Assembly: GCA_963837365.1 (NCBI GenBank)
Contig: CAWIMW010000001.1
Location: 1,116,001-1,180,000 of the forward strand
Source of the DNA: CAWBXL01 sp963837365
Lineage (GTDB): Bacteria > Acidobacteriota > Terriglobia > Terriglobales > Acidobacteriaceae
DNA: 64,000 bases
Reading direction: 5' to 3'
Under the pieces are notes generated by a model. It saw only the letters and a program-made list of their open reading frames with translations, was not told the DNA's origin and searched no databases. Positions 44,666 through 52,890 of the stretch are shown piece by piece (positions within the stretch are counted from its first letter, which is position 1; the number at the start of each line of letters is the position of its first letter). The translations under genes were made by a program, and so were the position numbers.

Positions 44666-46279
44666 CTATTTCAGTTTTTCTAAAAGCTTCTGAAACCGTG
44701 GGTCATCGCGCAGGATGTCGTAGTCGCTGTCGTGTTCTATCCAATCGCGCTTCCCCCATCCGTGACTGAACGCCCGCTCTAATAATTCGAGGGCCTCTTC
44801 CTTTTGCCCTGCCTTGGCATGGAGGCAGGCGCCGTTTACAAGCGCTCCCATGTCATCCGGATAAAGCTCCAGCGCTCGCCGTGACCACTCGAACGCGCGC
44901 TCCCTTTGGCCGTCTGCGAACAGAGCTCCTGATCCAAGAGAAAGCGCTCGGCCGTCTGTGGGATTCTGCAAAAGCATGAGTTCGGCGCGTCGGATGCCTT
45001 CCTGGGTGGCTTCCCGCGCTTCCTCGGTCTTTCCCATCATGCGCAGCGATTGCCCACGCAGCATCAGGCTCTGAAAGTCTTCTGGGCGAATGGCTGCGGC
45101 AGTGCGAAATAGCTCGGCGGAACGGGCAATATCGCCATTGGCGAAAACCGTGCGGGCAAAATAATAGTGGGCTTCGAACAGGTTGGGGTTGAGGCGGATG
45201 GCTTCTTCAAATTCCTCTGCCGCCAGGTCGTATTGGCCCGACAAAGACAGGGTGAACCCGCGAGCCAGATGGGCCTCGGCCAGGTTCGGAGCCACCTCCA
45301 GAGCGCGGCTGCTGGCGCGCTCGGCTTTGACCAGGTCTTCTTCTTTGGCTCCAAACCACTCGTAGAGAATTGAGCGCGCCACGGCCATGCATCCCCATGC
45401 CGGGCCGTAATTCGCATCGACCGCGATCGCCCGTTCAAACATTTCCACACTTTGTTCCAGGCCCTGCTGCGTCATCGGGGGCATGCTCTGCCGTCCGCGC
45501 AGGTAATATTCGTACGCCGCAGCGCCGGTGTGGGGACGCAGCACGGACGGCCTCTCCCCCCTGGTCAGCACGCTTCCTCGTAGAGAGGTCGCAACGTTGT
45601 CCGCAATGCTGTCCTGGATTTCGAGCACATCTTCGAGCTTGCGGTCGAAGCGCTGCGACCAGCGGTGATACCCGGTGGCAATGTCAATCAACTGAACGGT
45701 AACCCTCAGGCGATCGTCAGCTTTGCGCACGCTGCCTTCAAGCACCGTTCCGACACCGAGATGCTGTCCCACTGCACGAATATCCGCTCCAGGCTCGCGG
45801 AATTGGAATGACGCAGTGCGGGATGCTACGCGCAGCCCTTCAATCCGGGTGAGAGCGTTGATCAGTTCCTCCGCGAGTCCCAGGCAGAGGTAGTCCTGGT
45901 CGCGCTCGGGACTCATGTCCGCGAAAGGCAAAACCGCGATGGAGGAGATGTCATTTGCGCCTTGCGGCACTTTTGAGGATGGCACAGGCTTTTCCGGACT
46001 AGTGGGCTGACGCTCGTTCGCGCCGTCAGCCACGGGGGCAACAAACCGGTATCCAACCCGCGGAACCGTCTCGATATACGACTGGCCGTCCGTTTGTTCT
46101 CCCAGGACCTTCCGCAGTATGGAGATGTTGCGATCCAGATTGTTCTCTTCGACCGTAGTTTCCGGCCATACAGCGCTCATCAGGTCCTGCTTCGACACTA
46201 GCTTGCCGTGCCTCTCCACCAGGACCCGCAGAGTATTGAAGGCCTTACTGGTCAGCGGGACAGGGCGGCCTTCGCACAC
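44666..46279 (-). CDS. Winged-helix/TPR transcriptional regulator (CadC-like), start unclear
   Basis: Domains: N-terminal OmpR/PhoB-type winged helix (LTSKAFNTLRVLVERHGKLV then VPRVGYRFVAPV), a TolB-N/FlgO-like domain (SIAVLPFADMSPERDQDYLC then GTVLEGSVRKADDRLRVTVQ), and a TPR array in the last 250 residues. No membrane helix is visible, unlike CadC. The first codon used here is a GTG at 46279, but the winged-helix homology clearly starts upstream with VYEFGPFRLEPKEHRLVCEG (46327). No ATG, GTG or TTG occurs in that frame between the upstream TGA (46351) and there. So the start is non-canonical or mutated. Confidence 0.8.
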   Translation of the reverse strand: MCEGRPVPLTSKAFNTLRVLVERHGKLVSKQDLMSAVWPETTVEENNLDRNISILRKVLGEQTDGQSYIETVPRVGYRFVAPVADGANERQPTSPEKPVPSSKVPQGANDISSIAVLPFADMSPERDQDYLCLGLAEELINALTRIEGLRVASRTASFQFREPGADIRAVGQHLGVGTVLEGSVRKADDRLRVTVQLIDIATGYHRWSQRFDRKLEDVLEIQDSIADNVATSLRGSVLTRGERPSVLRPHTGAAAYEYYLRGRQSMPPMTQQGLEQSVEMFERAIAVDANYGPAWGCMAVARSILYEWFGAKEEDLVKAERASSRALEVAPNLAEAHLARGFTLSLSGQYDLAAEEFEEAIRLNPNLFEAHYYFARTVFANGDIARSAELFRTAAAIRPEDFQSLMLRGQSLRMMGKTEEAREATQEGIRRAELMLLQNPTDGRALSLGSGALFADGQRERAFEWSRRALELYPDDMGALVNGACLHAKAGQKEEALELLERAFSHGWGKRDWIEHDSDYDILRDDPRFQKLLEKLK

Positions 46280-46493
46280 CAGCCTGTGCTCCTTCGGCTC
46301 CAGCCGAAAGGGGCCGAACTCATAGACCGCGTTGGCTGCGTTCTGAAATCACGTGTCAGAAAAATGGCAGAAAAAAATCAGTCCATCCCAAGGACTTAAG
46401 CACCCTCCGCCAAGCCTAATAGGCAGCAACGGGGTCCCATCGCACTTGTGATTGTGATTGTAATCCCGAGTTCCACCGGAGGAGAAACAAACT

Positions 46494-47255
46494 ATGTTGG
46501 GTCGAATCACTGCTTTTGTTTATGGGGTCGTCTGCTATGTCGTGTCGCTGGCGATCTTTGCATATGCTGCCGGCTTTCTGGGCAATTTCGGGGTTCCCAA
46601 GTCGATTGACTCTGCCCCCCAAACACCCTTTCTGGAGGCATTGGCCGTCAACCTGGGATTGCTGATATTGTTCGCACTGCAACACAGCGTCATGGCGAGA
46701 CCTGGATTCAAGGCTGTCTGGACGCGAATCGTCCCGGTCGCCGCCGAGCGCAGCACCTACATGCTGTTCTCCTGCCTCGCCCTGCTCCTGTTGTTTTGGA
46801 AGTGGCAACCTATGGGCGGGGTCGTTTGGGAGGTGCAGAATGCTCATGGAAGACTGGCACTCAATGCCCTCTATGCTCTTGGCTGGGTCCTGGTACTGCT
46901 CACAACCTTCCTCATCAATCATTTTGACTTGTTTGGATTGCGGCAGGTCTGGCTGCACCTGGTGGGGCGGCCATATACGACGCTGAAGTTTCGCACGCCT
47001 GGCCCGTACCGACTTGTCCGGCATCCTCTGTACGTGGGATGGCTGACGGTCTTCTGGTCGGCTCCGACGATGACAGCGGCACATCTGGTCTTCGCCGTGG
47101 CCACGACGGCATATATCCTCATCGCAATCCAGTTCGAAGAGCGGGACCTGATCCAAGTCCACAGCGAATACGCCGAGTATCGCCGCCGCGTGCCGATGAT
47201 CGTTCCTATCGGTTCCGCGCAGGCTCGCCCGTCTTCGGAGGCGCAGTCGGCATGA
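46494..47255 (+). CDS. mddA: Methanethiol S-methyltransferase MddA
   Basis: Membrane methyltransferase that converts methanethiol to dimethyl sulfide using S-adenosylmethionine. The 253-residue product has about five hydrophobic helices and the isoprenylcysteine-methyltransferase-like core. Typical stretches: FALQHSVMARPGFKAVWTRI, ERSTYMLFSCLALLLLFWKW, and the C-terminal SAM region GPYRLVRHPLYVGWL then FEERDLIQVHSEYAEYRRRV. A strong GGAGGAG precedes the ATG. It stands alone, divergent from the wHTH-TPR regulator. Confidence 0.82.
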   Translation: MLGRITAFVYGVVCYVVSLAIFAYAAGFLGNFGVPKSIDSAPQTPFLEALAVNLGLLILFALQHSVMARPGFKAVWTRIVPVAAERSTYMLFSCLALLLLFWKWQPMGGVVWEVQNAHGRLALNALYALGWVLVLLTTFLINHFDLFGLRQVWLHLVGRPYTTLKFRTPGPYRLVRHPLYVGWLTVFWSAPTMTAAHLVFAVATTAYILIAIQFEERDLIQVHSEYAEYRRRVPMIVPIGSAQARPSSEAQSA

Positions 47256-47578
47256 TGCCCGATTGGATTGTAGAGAGGTTGCGCACCGCGGTCGGTTTGC
47301 GGGTGGCACGAAAAACCGGGTCCCGAGTCGTTGATGCAGAGAGGGCTGAAGGGCGTACGGACGAGAGCATCGCTGCACGGCGCTCGAAACAGTCCTTCCG
47401 CTCTCGATGCGGCCCGTTAAAGGAAAGAACATGCTGAGCAGAATTGCAATTTACGTAGATGGCTTGCTGTTCGGTGTTTTTCGCAGGCCGCCGGGCAGAA
47501 CGATGGAACAGCGTTCGAAATAGATGGCCGAAGGGACGGGGCCCTACATCTCGCGGCTTTCCAGATGTAGGGTCCGAG
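47256..47578. other. Intergenic region with a REP-like hairpin
   Basis: No convincing gene. At 47430 a short frame starts MLSRIAIYVDGLLFGVF, which resembles the first 17 residues of mddA and could be a fragment of a lost copy. A hairpin, GGCCCTACATCT (47540-47551) pairing with AGATGTAGGGTCC (47563-47575), resembles the REP copies near 51 kb and may also end transcription. Confidence 0.5.
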
Positions 47579-47752
47579 TTAAGCAGCATCCTTAGTCGGA
47601 ATTGAAGGCCGATCCTTTTCGATCACGTCGCCGATCTTCTTCCTAAGTCTTCCACCAAGGTTGCGCAGAGAAGCTTTGAGTCTCCAGGGCGGCGGCGGTT
47701 GGTTGGCGCGCGCGAGGATTACCCGCAGGTGTTCTAGTTCGTTGTCTGACAT
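47579..47752 (-). CDS. Small basic hypothetical protein
   Basis: A 57-residue protein (MSDNELEHLRVILARANQPP then RLKASLRNLGGRLRKKIGDV). The ATG at 47752 has AAAGGA nine bases upstream; the longer frame from 47911 lacks a credible start. It looks like two amphipathic helices around a Pro-rich hinge. No family recognised. It is the next minus-strand gene after the orphan permease (166 bp). Confidence 0.55.
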   Translation of the reverse strand: MSDNELEHLRVILARANQPPPPWRLKASLRNLGGRLRKKIGDVIEKDRPSIPTKDAA

Positions 47753-47917
47753 AAATGACTTCCTTTGGGGGGCGCAACAGGGGGCCAAGATGCAGTGTAG
47801 CGCGTTAGCCTGTGGAAAATTCAGATCCGCAAAATAATATCTGGTGGTTCCACCTTTCCAGCCAGAGTAGAGGGCCCAATTCGCAAAGCCAGTCTCCGGC
47901 AATGCAGACATGTCCGC

Positions 47918-50578
47918 TTATTCAAACCGCAGCGCAGTAATAGGACTCACCTGAGTGGCCCGCCGGGCCGGGACCCAGACTGCAACCAGCGCCACCGCGC
48001 AGAGCACCAACGGCGTCGCGACGAACGCTGTGGGGTCCCAGGTCTTGACTTGAAACAGGAAGCTGGCAAGGAATCGTGTAAGCCAGAATGAGCCGGCGAT
48101 TCCAATGATGACGCCTATAGCAGCGAGAACCATCCCCTGGCGGATGACCATATTCCGAATGATGGGAGCCTGCGCACCCAGCGCCATACGAATGCCAAGT
48201 TCCTGTGTGCGCTGCTGGACGGAGTAGGCCATCAGGCCGTAGATACCGATTGCGGCCATGAGTAGCGCTGCTGACCCGAAGATGGTCAGGAGCAGCATGT
48301 TGAAGCGTTGGCGCGATGTGTCCTGGACTACCAATTCATCCATATCGCGTATGTGCGCGACAGGCAAGCCCCCGCTGGCTTCGCGGATGGCCACAGCAAT
48401 CGACTTTTGCAAGGTATGGGGTTCAACGCGTGTCCGTACGATCCACCAGAGTGGAGTGATGCGCGAGTTCAGTGCGGTTACTTTGTCTGGCACTTGCGAC
48501 AGCGGGATGTACATGGTGGGGAAGGGATCCTGATTGAGGCCGCCGGTACGCATGTCTCCCACCACCCCGATAATTTGCCTCGGCCCTTCGTCGAAGGCCG
48601 GACCAACATTGGCTCCAATGATGATGCGGTCTTGCAGCGGATCACCCTTAGGCCAGAACTGTTTGGCCATGGCCTCATTGATGATCACTACTCCGGGAGC
48701 CGAGCCGTTGTCCTGCTCGGTAAAGTTGCGTCCGCGCAGGATGGGAACTTTGTAGGCATCGAAGAAAGTCCATGAAACGGGGAAGTAACCGCCTCCGCCG
48801 GTGGATGGATCGTTTCCCTTGGGCCGGCCCACCACGTCGAAGGGCAGACCAAAGCCTCCCTGCAATGGCAGACAACAAGCGGCGGCGGCCGTAACTACGC
48901 CGGGGATGGCGTTGATTCGCTCGGTCCCGTCGCGCACCACTTGGGCTACGCCGGCGCTCTCTTGAAATCTGTCTCCGCCAACCGCCATAGCCATCGTCAG
49001 AACGTTGTGGGTGGTAAAGCCGGGATCCACTGCTTGCAGCTTCATGAAAGTGCGGATCAGCAGAGCTGCGCCCACTACCAGAATCAACGACAAAGCCATC
49101 TGGCCAATGACCAGGAGCGAACGCATCTTACCGCTGCGGAAGCCCGCACTGGTATTGATGCCGCTTTCCTTTAGTGCACTTACAAGGTTTTTACCCGAGA
49201 CACTGATGGCGGGAAAGAGTCCAAACAAAACCCCGGTCAGGATCGAGATCCCGAACGTGAAAAGTAGAACGTAACCATCCAGCGTAACCGCAGCCCCATC
49301 TTCCCCAATGCGTGGAATTCCTCCCGGGCTTAGGGCCAGCAATATGCGGACACCCAGAAAGCCGAACGCTAATCCCAGCGCGCCACCTGTCAGCGACACT
49401 ACCAAACTTTCAGTGAGTAACTGGCGGATGATGTGCCCGCGCCCCGCGCCCAATGCGCTGCGCGTGGCCAGTTCTCGTTTTCTTGCCGTCGCCCGAACCA
49501 GCAGCAAGTTGGCCACGTTGGCGCATGCGATGAGCAGCACAAAGCTGACTGCCCCAAACAAAACGAGAAGAGAGAGACGCGTGTCGCCCACGATCGCGTC
49601 CTGTAACGGTTCGACACCGAAACTTCCCTGTGGACCCAACGAATTGGGATAGGTTTGCTTGTATTGCTCGGCGGCGAGCTTCAGTTGAGCGTTGGCCATC
49701 GCCAGTGTGATTCCCGTTTTCAGGCGGGCGGCTGCTCCGAAGTAGTGGGCCTGGCTTCGTGATGTCAAGTCGAACTGGAAAGGGAGCCACAGATCGGCAT
49801 TCTGCTCGGTCACGAAATCTTTCCCAATCACACCTACAACCAGATAAGGCTGATTCTCCAGCTGGATGTTGGTACCCACGATCTCGTGGTTGCCGCCGAA
49901 GCGGCGTTTCCACAATCCATAGCTGAGGACAACTTCGTGGCCTCCGTTGGGCCGGTCTTCGTCAGCAGTGAAGGTACGGCCTGCGACAACGGGCGCGCCA
50001 AACAGGCGGAAGTAGTTCGCTGTTACGTGCATGGCCTGTACCTGCTCAGGATCTGTGCCTCCGGTGACGTTCATGCCGGCGCCGCCTCGGTCGTAAGCAG
50101 CTACCGTCTGGAAGATGCTGGTCTGTTGGCTCCAGGTGTAGAACTTGGGGATATTGGCGCCGGGGAATGAACCTTGGGGACCAGTGTTTATCAATTGAAC
50201 CAGGGACTGCGGATCGGGATAAGTAAGCGGCTTGAGCAGTACCGTGTTGATGACCGAAAAGACTGCCGTGTTGGCGCCGATTCCGACGGCAATCACCAGA
50301 ACGGCAATGATGGTGAAGCTGGGCATTTTGCGCAGCGAACGCACCGCGAAGCGGAGATCGCGCCACGCATCTTCCACCCAGGGCAGGGAATTGTGACGCC
50401 ACACTTCATCCCGTGTGCTCTCGGGGTTCCCGAACTTCAGGCGTGCCTGGCGGCGGGCTTCTTCCGGGGAGAGGCCTTGTGCCTGGTTCGTATCCTGCTC
50501 GTGCGCCAGGTGTGATTCGATTTCCTGGGCGAGGTCGGCGTCCTTTTCTTTTCGATGCAGGAAGCGACGAAGACTCAT
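47918..50578 (-). CDS. MacB/FtsX-type orphan ABC permease, acidobacterial duplicated form
   Basis: An 886-residue membrane protein: an N-terminal cytosolic helical segment (LRRFLHRKEKDADLAQEIES), TM helix (FTIIAVLVIAVGIGANTAVF), MacB periplasmic core, FtsX helices (FGAVSFVLLIACANVANLLL), then the whole unit repeated with a second periplasmic domain and FtsX region ending VWVPARRATQVSPITALRFE. No ATPase gene is adjacent. This matches the acidobacterial duplicated orphan permeases. The ATG at 50578 (AAGGAG upstream) was chosen over GTG 50587. It follows padR by 12 bp and is presumably repressed by it. Confidence 0.93.
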   Translation of the reverse strand: MSLRRFLHRKEKDADLAQEIESHLAHEQDTNQAQGLSPEEARRQARLKFGNPESTRDEVWRHNSLPWVEDAWRDLRFAVRSLRKMPSFTIIAVLVIAVGIGANTAVFSVINTVLLKPLTYPDPQSLVQLINTGPQGSFPGANIPKFYTWSQQTSIFQTVAAYDRGGAGMNVTGGTDPEQVQAMHVTANYFRLFGAPVVAGRTFTADEDRPNGGHEVVLSYGLWKRRFGGNHEIVGTNIQLENQPYLVVGVIGKDFVTEQNADLWLPFQFDLTSRSQAHYFGAAARLKTGITLAMANAQLKLAAEQYKQTYPNSLGPQGSFGVEPLQDAIVGDTRLSLLVLFGAVSFVLLIACANVANLLLVRATARKRELATRSALGAGRGHIIRQLLTESLVVSLTGGALGLAFGFLGVRILLALSPGGIPRIGEDGAAVTLDGYVLLFTFGISILTGVLFGLFPAISVSGKNLVSALKESGINTSAGFRSGKMRSLLVIGQMALSLILVVGAALLIRTFMKLQAVDPGFTTHNVLTMAMAVGGDRFQESAGVAQVVRDGTERINAIPGVVTAAAACCLPLQGGFGLPFDVVGRPKGNDPSTGGGGYFPVSWTFFDAYKVPILRGRNFTEQDNGSAPGVVIINEAMAKQFWPKGDPLQDRIIIGANVGPAFDEGPRQIIGVVGDMRTGGLNQDPFPTMYIPLSQVPDKVTALNSRITPLWWIVRTRVEPHTLQKSIAVAIREASGGLPVAHIRDMDELVVQDTSRQRFNMLLLTIFGSAALLMAAIGIYGLMAYSVQQRTQELGIRMALGAQAPIIRNMVIRQGMVLAAIGVIIGIAGSFWLTRFLASFLFQVKTWDPTAFVATPLVLCAVALVAVWVPARRATQVSPITALRFE

Positions 50579-50590
50579 AGGCCCCACTCC

Positions 50591-50935
50591 TTATTTGCGG
50601 GACTCTCCGAGAACCAGGCTGATGGCGCGCGTCATGCGCTGCCAGCGATGGGTGGCTGCGGTCAGGTGCTGGCGGCCCTTGGGCGTCAGGCGGTAGAACT
50701 TCGCTTTGCGGTTGTTTTCACTGACTCCCCACTCCGATGCAAGCAGTCCGCGATCCTCAAGGCGATGCAACGCGGGGTACAGCGAACCCTGTTCGATATC
50801 GAGTGCATTCTCCGACGTACGCTCGATGACCTGCGCAATGGTGTGGCCGTGCGCTGGCCCGGTGACCAACGTGCGCAGTATCAACATGTCGAGCGTGCCT
50901 TGCAGGATGTCGCCGGCGTCTTCTTTGCGGATCAT
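50591..50935 (-). CDS. PadR family transcriptional repressor
   Basis: A 114-residue winged-helix regulator: GTLDMLILRTLVTGPAHGHT then IEQGSLYPALHRLEDRGLLA and the wing SENNRKAKFYRLTPKGRQHL. PadR proteins repress their own operon until a ligand binds. It is the first gene before the orphan permease on the same strand, a recurrent acidobacterial pair. An operator-like region lies just upstream. Confidence 0.95.
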   Translation of the reverse strand: MIRKEDAGDILQGTLDMLILRTLVTGPAHGHTIAQVIERTSENALDIEQGSLYPALHRLEDRGLLASEWGVSENNRKAKFYRLTPKGRQHLTAATHRWQRMTRAISLVLGESRK

Positions 50936-50945
50936 CGGTGCTCCC

Positions 50946-50989
50946 CTCGAATGTCTATGGGAGAGTACTATACTCCACTCGAATGTCTA
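50946..50989 (-). promoter_or_regulatory. Probable PadR operator and promoter
   Basis: Upstream of padR two identical direct repeats, CTCGAATGTCTA (50946-50957 and 50978-50989), lie 32 bp apart on the plus strand. Between them is a palindrome GAGTACTATACTC (50963-50975). Read toward padR this contains TATAGT, a plausible -10. Repeat spacing of about three helical turns suits a dimeric repressor. Confidence 0.6.
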
Positions 50990-51030
50990 GGGGGAAGAGA
51001 TTTTTCAGAGTGGCCCACATCTGAATCCCT

Positions 51031-51071
51031 TGGGGTGCCCCGGATCTCGCGGGGTTCGAGATGTGGGGCCC
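51031..51071 (+). repeat. REP element flanking the RAYT gene, right side
   Basis: Palindromic 41-bp element starting TGGGGTGCCCCGGATCTCGC and ending GATGTGGGGCCC. It lies 10 bp beyond the RAYT stop and is the reverse complement of 51695-51735 with one mismatch. Confidence 0.88.
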
Positions 51072-51081
51072 AGCCGGCACA

Positions 51082-51633
51082 TCAGATCCTACGCGTGCGA
51101 CGCACTCTCATTTTCAGAATCTGCCACTCATTCACTCTGACCATGCCCACTTCTCCATACGCATAAGCCCGAAAGCTGCTCCAGCGCCACTGGTCGGGCT
51201 GGGCCACCAGTCCTCGCTCCACCGGATTGCGATGCATATAGCGCAGCTTCTCGATGCGCTTGTGCTCGGTCCACACATTGAAATCGTAAAAGCGGCGCTG
51301 CCAGACATGGGCCGACCCATCCCTCTTCCATAATAGAGGCTGGTTGTGGCGCCGGGCGGCACACAAAAGCCGCCGCGCGAAGCCGATCTTTAGGGCCTGC
51401 ATGACGATGGAAGGATCGCCGAGCTGCGGCTCGCTGATCAACAGGTGAAGGTGTTCGGGCATGACGACGTATCCAACGACGACCAAGACATACTTCTTGC
51501 GCATCGCTTCCAACACCGAAAGGAACAGATCGCGCCGGCGGGCGGAACCGAGCCAGGGCTGGCGATGATAACAGCTGCAAGTGATGTAATGCAGATCGCC
51601 CGCGCCATAGTAACGCTTGAGATTTCTGGGCAC
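51082..51633 (-). CDS. REP-associated tyrosine transposase (RAYT)
   Basis: Single-domain Y1/HUH transposase (IS200-like) that is thought to mobilise REP palindromes. I chose the GTG at 51633, giving VPRNLKRYYGAGDLHYITCS, the canonical family start (183 residues). The frame is open further upstream but there it reads through a REP copy and an rhs scrap; ATG 51681 is an alternative. The HUH motif is PEHLHLLIS, and the C-terminal part has VWQRRFYDFNVWTEHKRIEK with the catalytic Tyr region and HRNPVERGLV. The gene is bracketed by inverted REP copies. Confidence 0.93.
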   Translation of the reverse strand: MPRNLKRYYGAGDLHYITCSCYHRQPWLGSARRRDLFLSVLEAMRKKYVLVVVGYVVMPEHLHLLISEPQLGDPSIVMQALKIGFARRLLCAARRHNQPLLWKRDGSAHVWQRRFYDFNVWTEHKRIEKLRYMHRNPVERGLVAQPDQWRWSSFRAYAYGEVGMVRVNEWQILKMRVRRTRRI

Positions 51634-51694
51634 GGAAACAAAATAGAGAACCAGGAAAGCTGTGTCTGGACGAATGAACATCGGGGAGAGGGCC

Positions 51695-51735
51695 GGGCCC
51701 CACATCTCGAACCCCGCGAGATGCGGGGCACCCCA
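51695..51735 (-). repeat. REP element flanking the RAYT gene, left side
   Basis: GGGCCCCACATCTCGAACCC then GCGAGATGCGGGGCACCCCA, 40 of 41 positions matching the reverse complement of 51031-51071. It lies just upstream of the transposase start. Confidence 0.88.
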
Positions 51736-51777
51736 GAAAGGAAAGAAAGTATACTGGGCGAGATGTGGCCCACCCGC

Positions 51778-51807
51778 CGGCCCAATGCATCGTAGATCAT
51801 CGTGACC
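51778..51807 (-). repeat. Scrap of rhs core, identical to 53395-53424
   Basis: Thirty bases identical to the rhs core segment that encodes VTMIYDALGR. It is the only rhs sequence here on the immunity-gene side, so it is an orphan core end analogous to 2493-2826 but much shorter. It directly adjoins a GTGGCCCACCCGCC repeat. Confidence 0.8.
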
Positions 51808-51849
51808 ACTCAACGTACAGAACTTTCCTTATCGGTCGTGGAGATGGTT

Positions 51850-51888
51850 GGGGCCCGCATCTCGAACCCCGCGAAACACGGGCCACCC
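51850..51888 (-). repeat. Degenerate REP copy
   Basis: GGGGCCCGCATCTCGAACCC then GCGAAACACGGGCCACCC, same family and orientation as 51695-51735 but with an altered loop. Confidence 0.7.
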
Positions 51889-51948
51889 TAAGAGATTTGC
51901 TTCTTACTTATTTTCGGATCGAAGGCAGATGTGGCCCACCCGCCTCTT

Positions 51949-52230
51949 TTACCTTTGAAGAATAATTACTTCAGCGATCAAGATTGCGACAAACAGAAAT
52001 TTAAGCATAACAACTTTTCGATACTTGGATTTTGCCTCCTTCGGAAGATCTCTTAGAATCTGCTCACGTTTTATTCGCTCCGAAAGGTTAAAAGCTCCAA
52101 AATCGCTCACCATCTTCGAAGGTTGAAAAGCACTGTCAGTCAATTGCTCCTTTAGTCTAAGCTCCCAAAAGCCGAAGAACATTGCAGCTAGAATCGTTAC
52201 GCTGTATATAACAACTTTCAATATGAACAT
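51949..52230 (-). CDS. Small two-TM protein, candidate Rhs immunity protein
   Basis: A 93-residue protein with two membrane helices, FILKVVIYSVTILAAMFFG near the start and VVMLKFLFVAILIAEVIIL at the end, around a charged loop of about 45 residues. It starts 3 bases after the stop of the rhs tip frame on the same strand. The region is AT-rich compared with its neighbours. Position and a membrane location suggest immunity to a membrane-acting toxin, by analogy with other Rhs pairs. No family recognised. Confidence 0.5.
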   Translation of the reverse strand: MFILKVVIYSVTILAAMFFGFWELRLKEQLTDSAFQPSKMVSDFGAFNLSERIKREQILRDLPKEAKSKYRKVVMLKFLFVAILIAEVIILQR

Positions 52231-52233
52231 AAG

Positions 52234-52890
52234 CTAGTGACCTGCGGCAGCACACAGTTGATTCGCTACGTACATGATTGCAGTCGGCGGATCAAAAAGT
52301 GTCCAATACTTTCCCATCTGAGTAGGAAGTGAGTAGGTTGTAATGGCGGCTATTGCCCGACCGGGAGTTTGTAAACCAAGAGAAACCGTAGTCACATGTC
52401 CTGGTGCGGTCGGGTTTATACCGGACAAAGGACGAGCTGGGCCACCGCTAGAAGTCGTGATGGAACCAGTAATATACCCGGCTCCTCCGAATACTCCAGT
52501 GAATCCGCCCGAAAAATTAGAATTGCCTGAACCGAGATTGCCGAAAGTATATCCGCCGGTCACGGAAGCTCCATAAGTCGTCGCCCCTGCGAAATAACCA
52601 GGCGAGAAGAAGTTCGTTACCTCGCCTGTTCGAAGGTTTGTTACAAGATCGAGCGACCCAGCAGGGCCAACAAGAGTCCCATTTCCAGAAACACTCATTA
52701 TTGTCCCGGAAGGCAATGCACCACAGACTTTCTTCGCTATGCTGTTTGCGGCATTACCGCCACCGCCCCCACCGCCCCCACCGCCGCCGCCCCCACCACC
52801 GCCGCCTAGTCCATCGTCATAGCATGTGACATAAACGGTTTGGTGAATATTGCCGTGATTGTCAGAGTATGAATGGCAAACTGAATGCAA
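52234..52890 (-). CDS. Glycine-rich Rhs C-terminal tip, in shifted frame
   Basis: The frame beginning near HSVCHSYSDNHGNIHQTVYV overlaps the end of the rhs core frame and continues it in the -1 frame. At GCAAAAGATT in the rhs frame, adding one A (or slipping back one base) yields GLAKRLHSVCHSYSDN. The tip then has a run of 17 Gly (about 30-46) followed by a Gly/Thr/Ser-rich domain (SGNGTLVGPAGSLDLVTNLR, GAGYITGSITTSSGGPARPL). Its ATG start at 52890 is not a true start. The AT-rich stretch and different composition mark it as recently acquired. Confidence 0.65.
   Translation of the reverse strand: MHSVCHSYSDNHGNIHQTVYVTCYDDGLGGGGGGGGGGGGGGGGGNAANSIAKKVCGALPSGTIMSVSGNGTLVGPAGSLDLVTNLRTGEVTNFFSPGYFAGATTYGASVTGGYTFGNLGSGNSNFSGGFTGVFGGAGYITGSITTSSGGPARPLSGINPTAPGHVTTVSLGLQTPGRAIAAITTYSLPTQMGKYWTLFDPPTAIMYVANQLCAAAGH

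Noticed and set aside
47039..47437. 132-residue plus-strand frame overlapping the mddA end
   Set aside because: Mostly inside mddA in another frame; the part after the mddA stop is Arg-rich with no family.
52740..52803. Short tandem C-rich repeat that could suggest a repeat array
   Set aside because: It is the polyglycine codon run of the rhs tip, not a CRISPR or minisatellite array.
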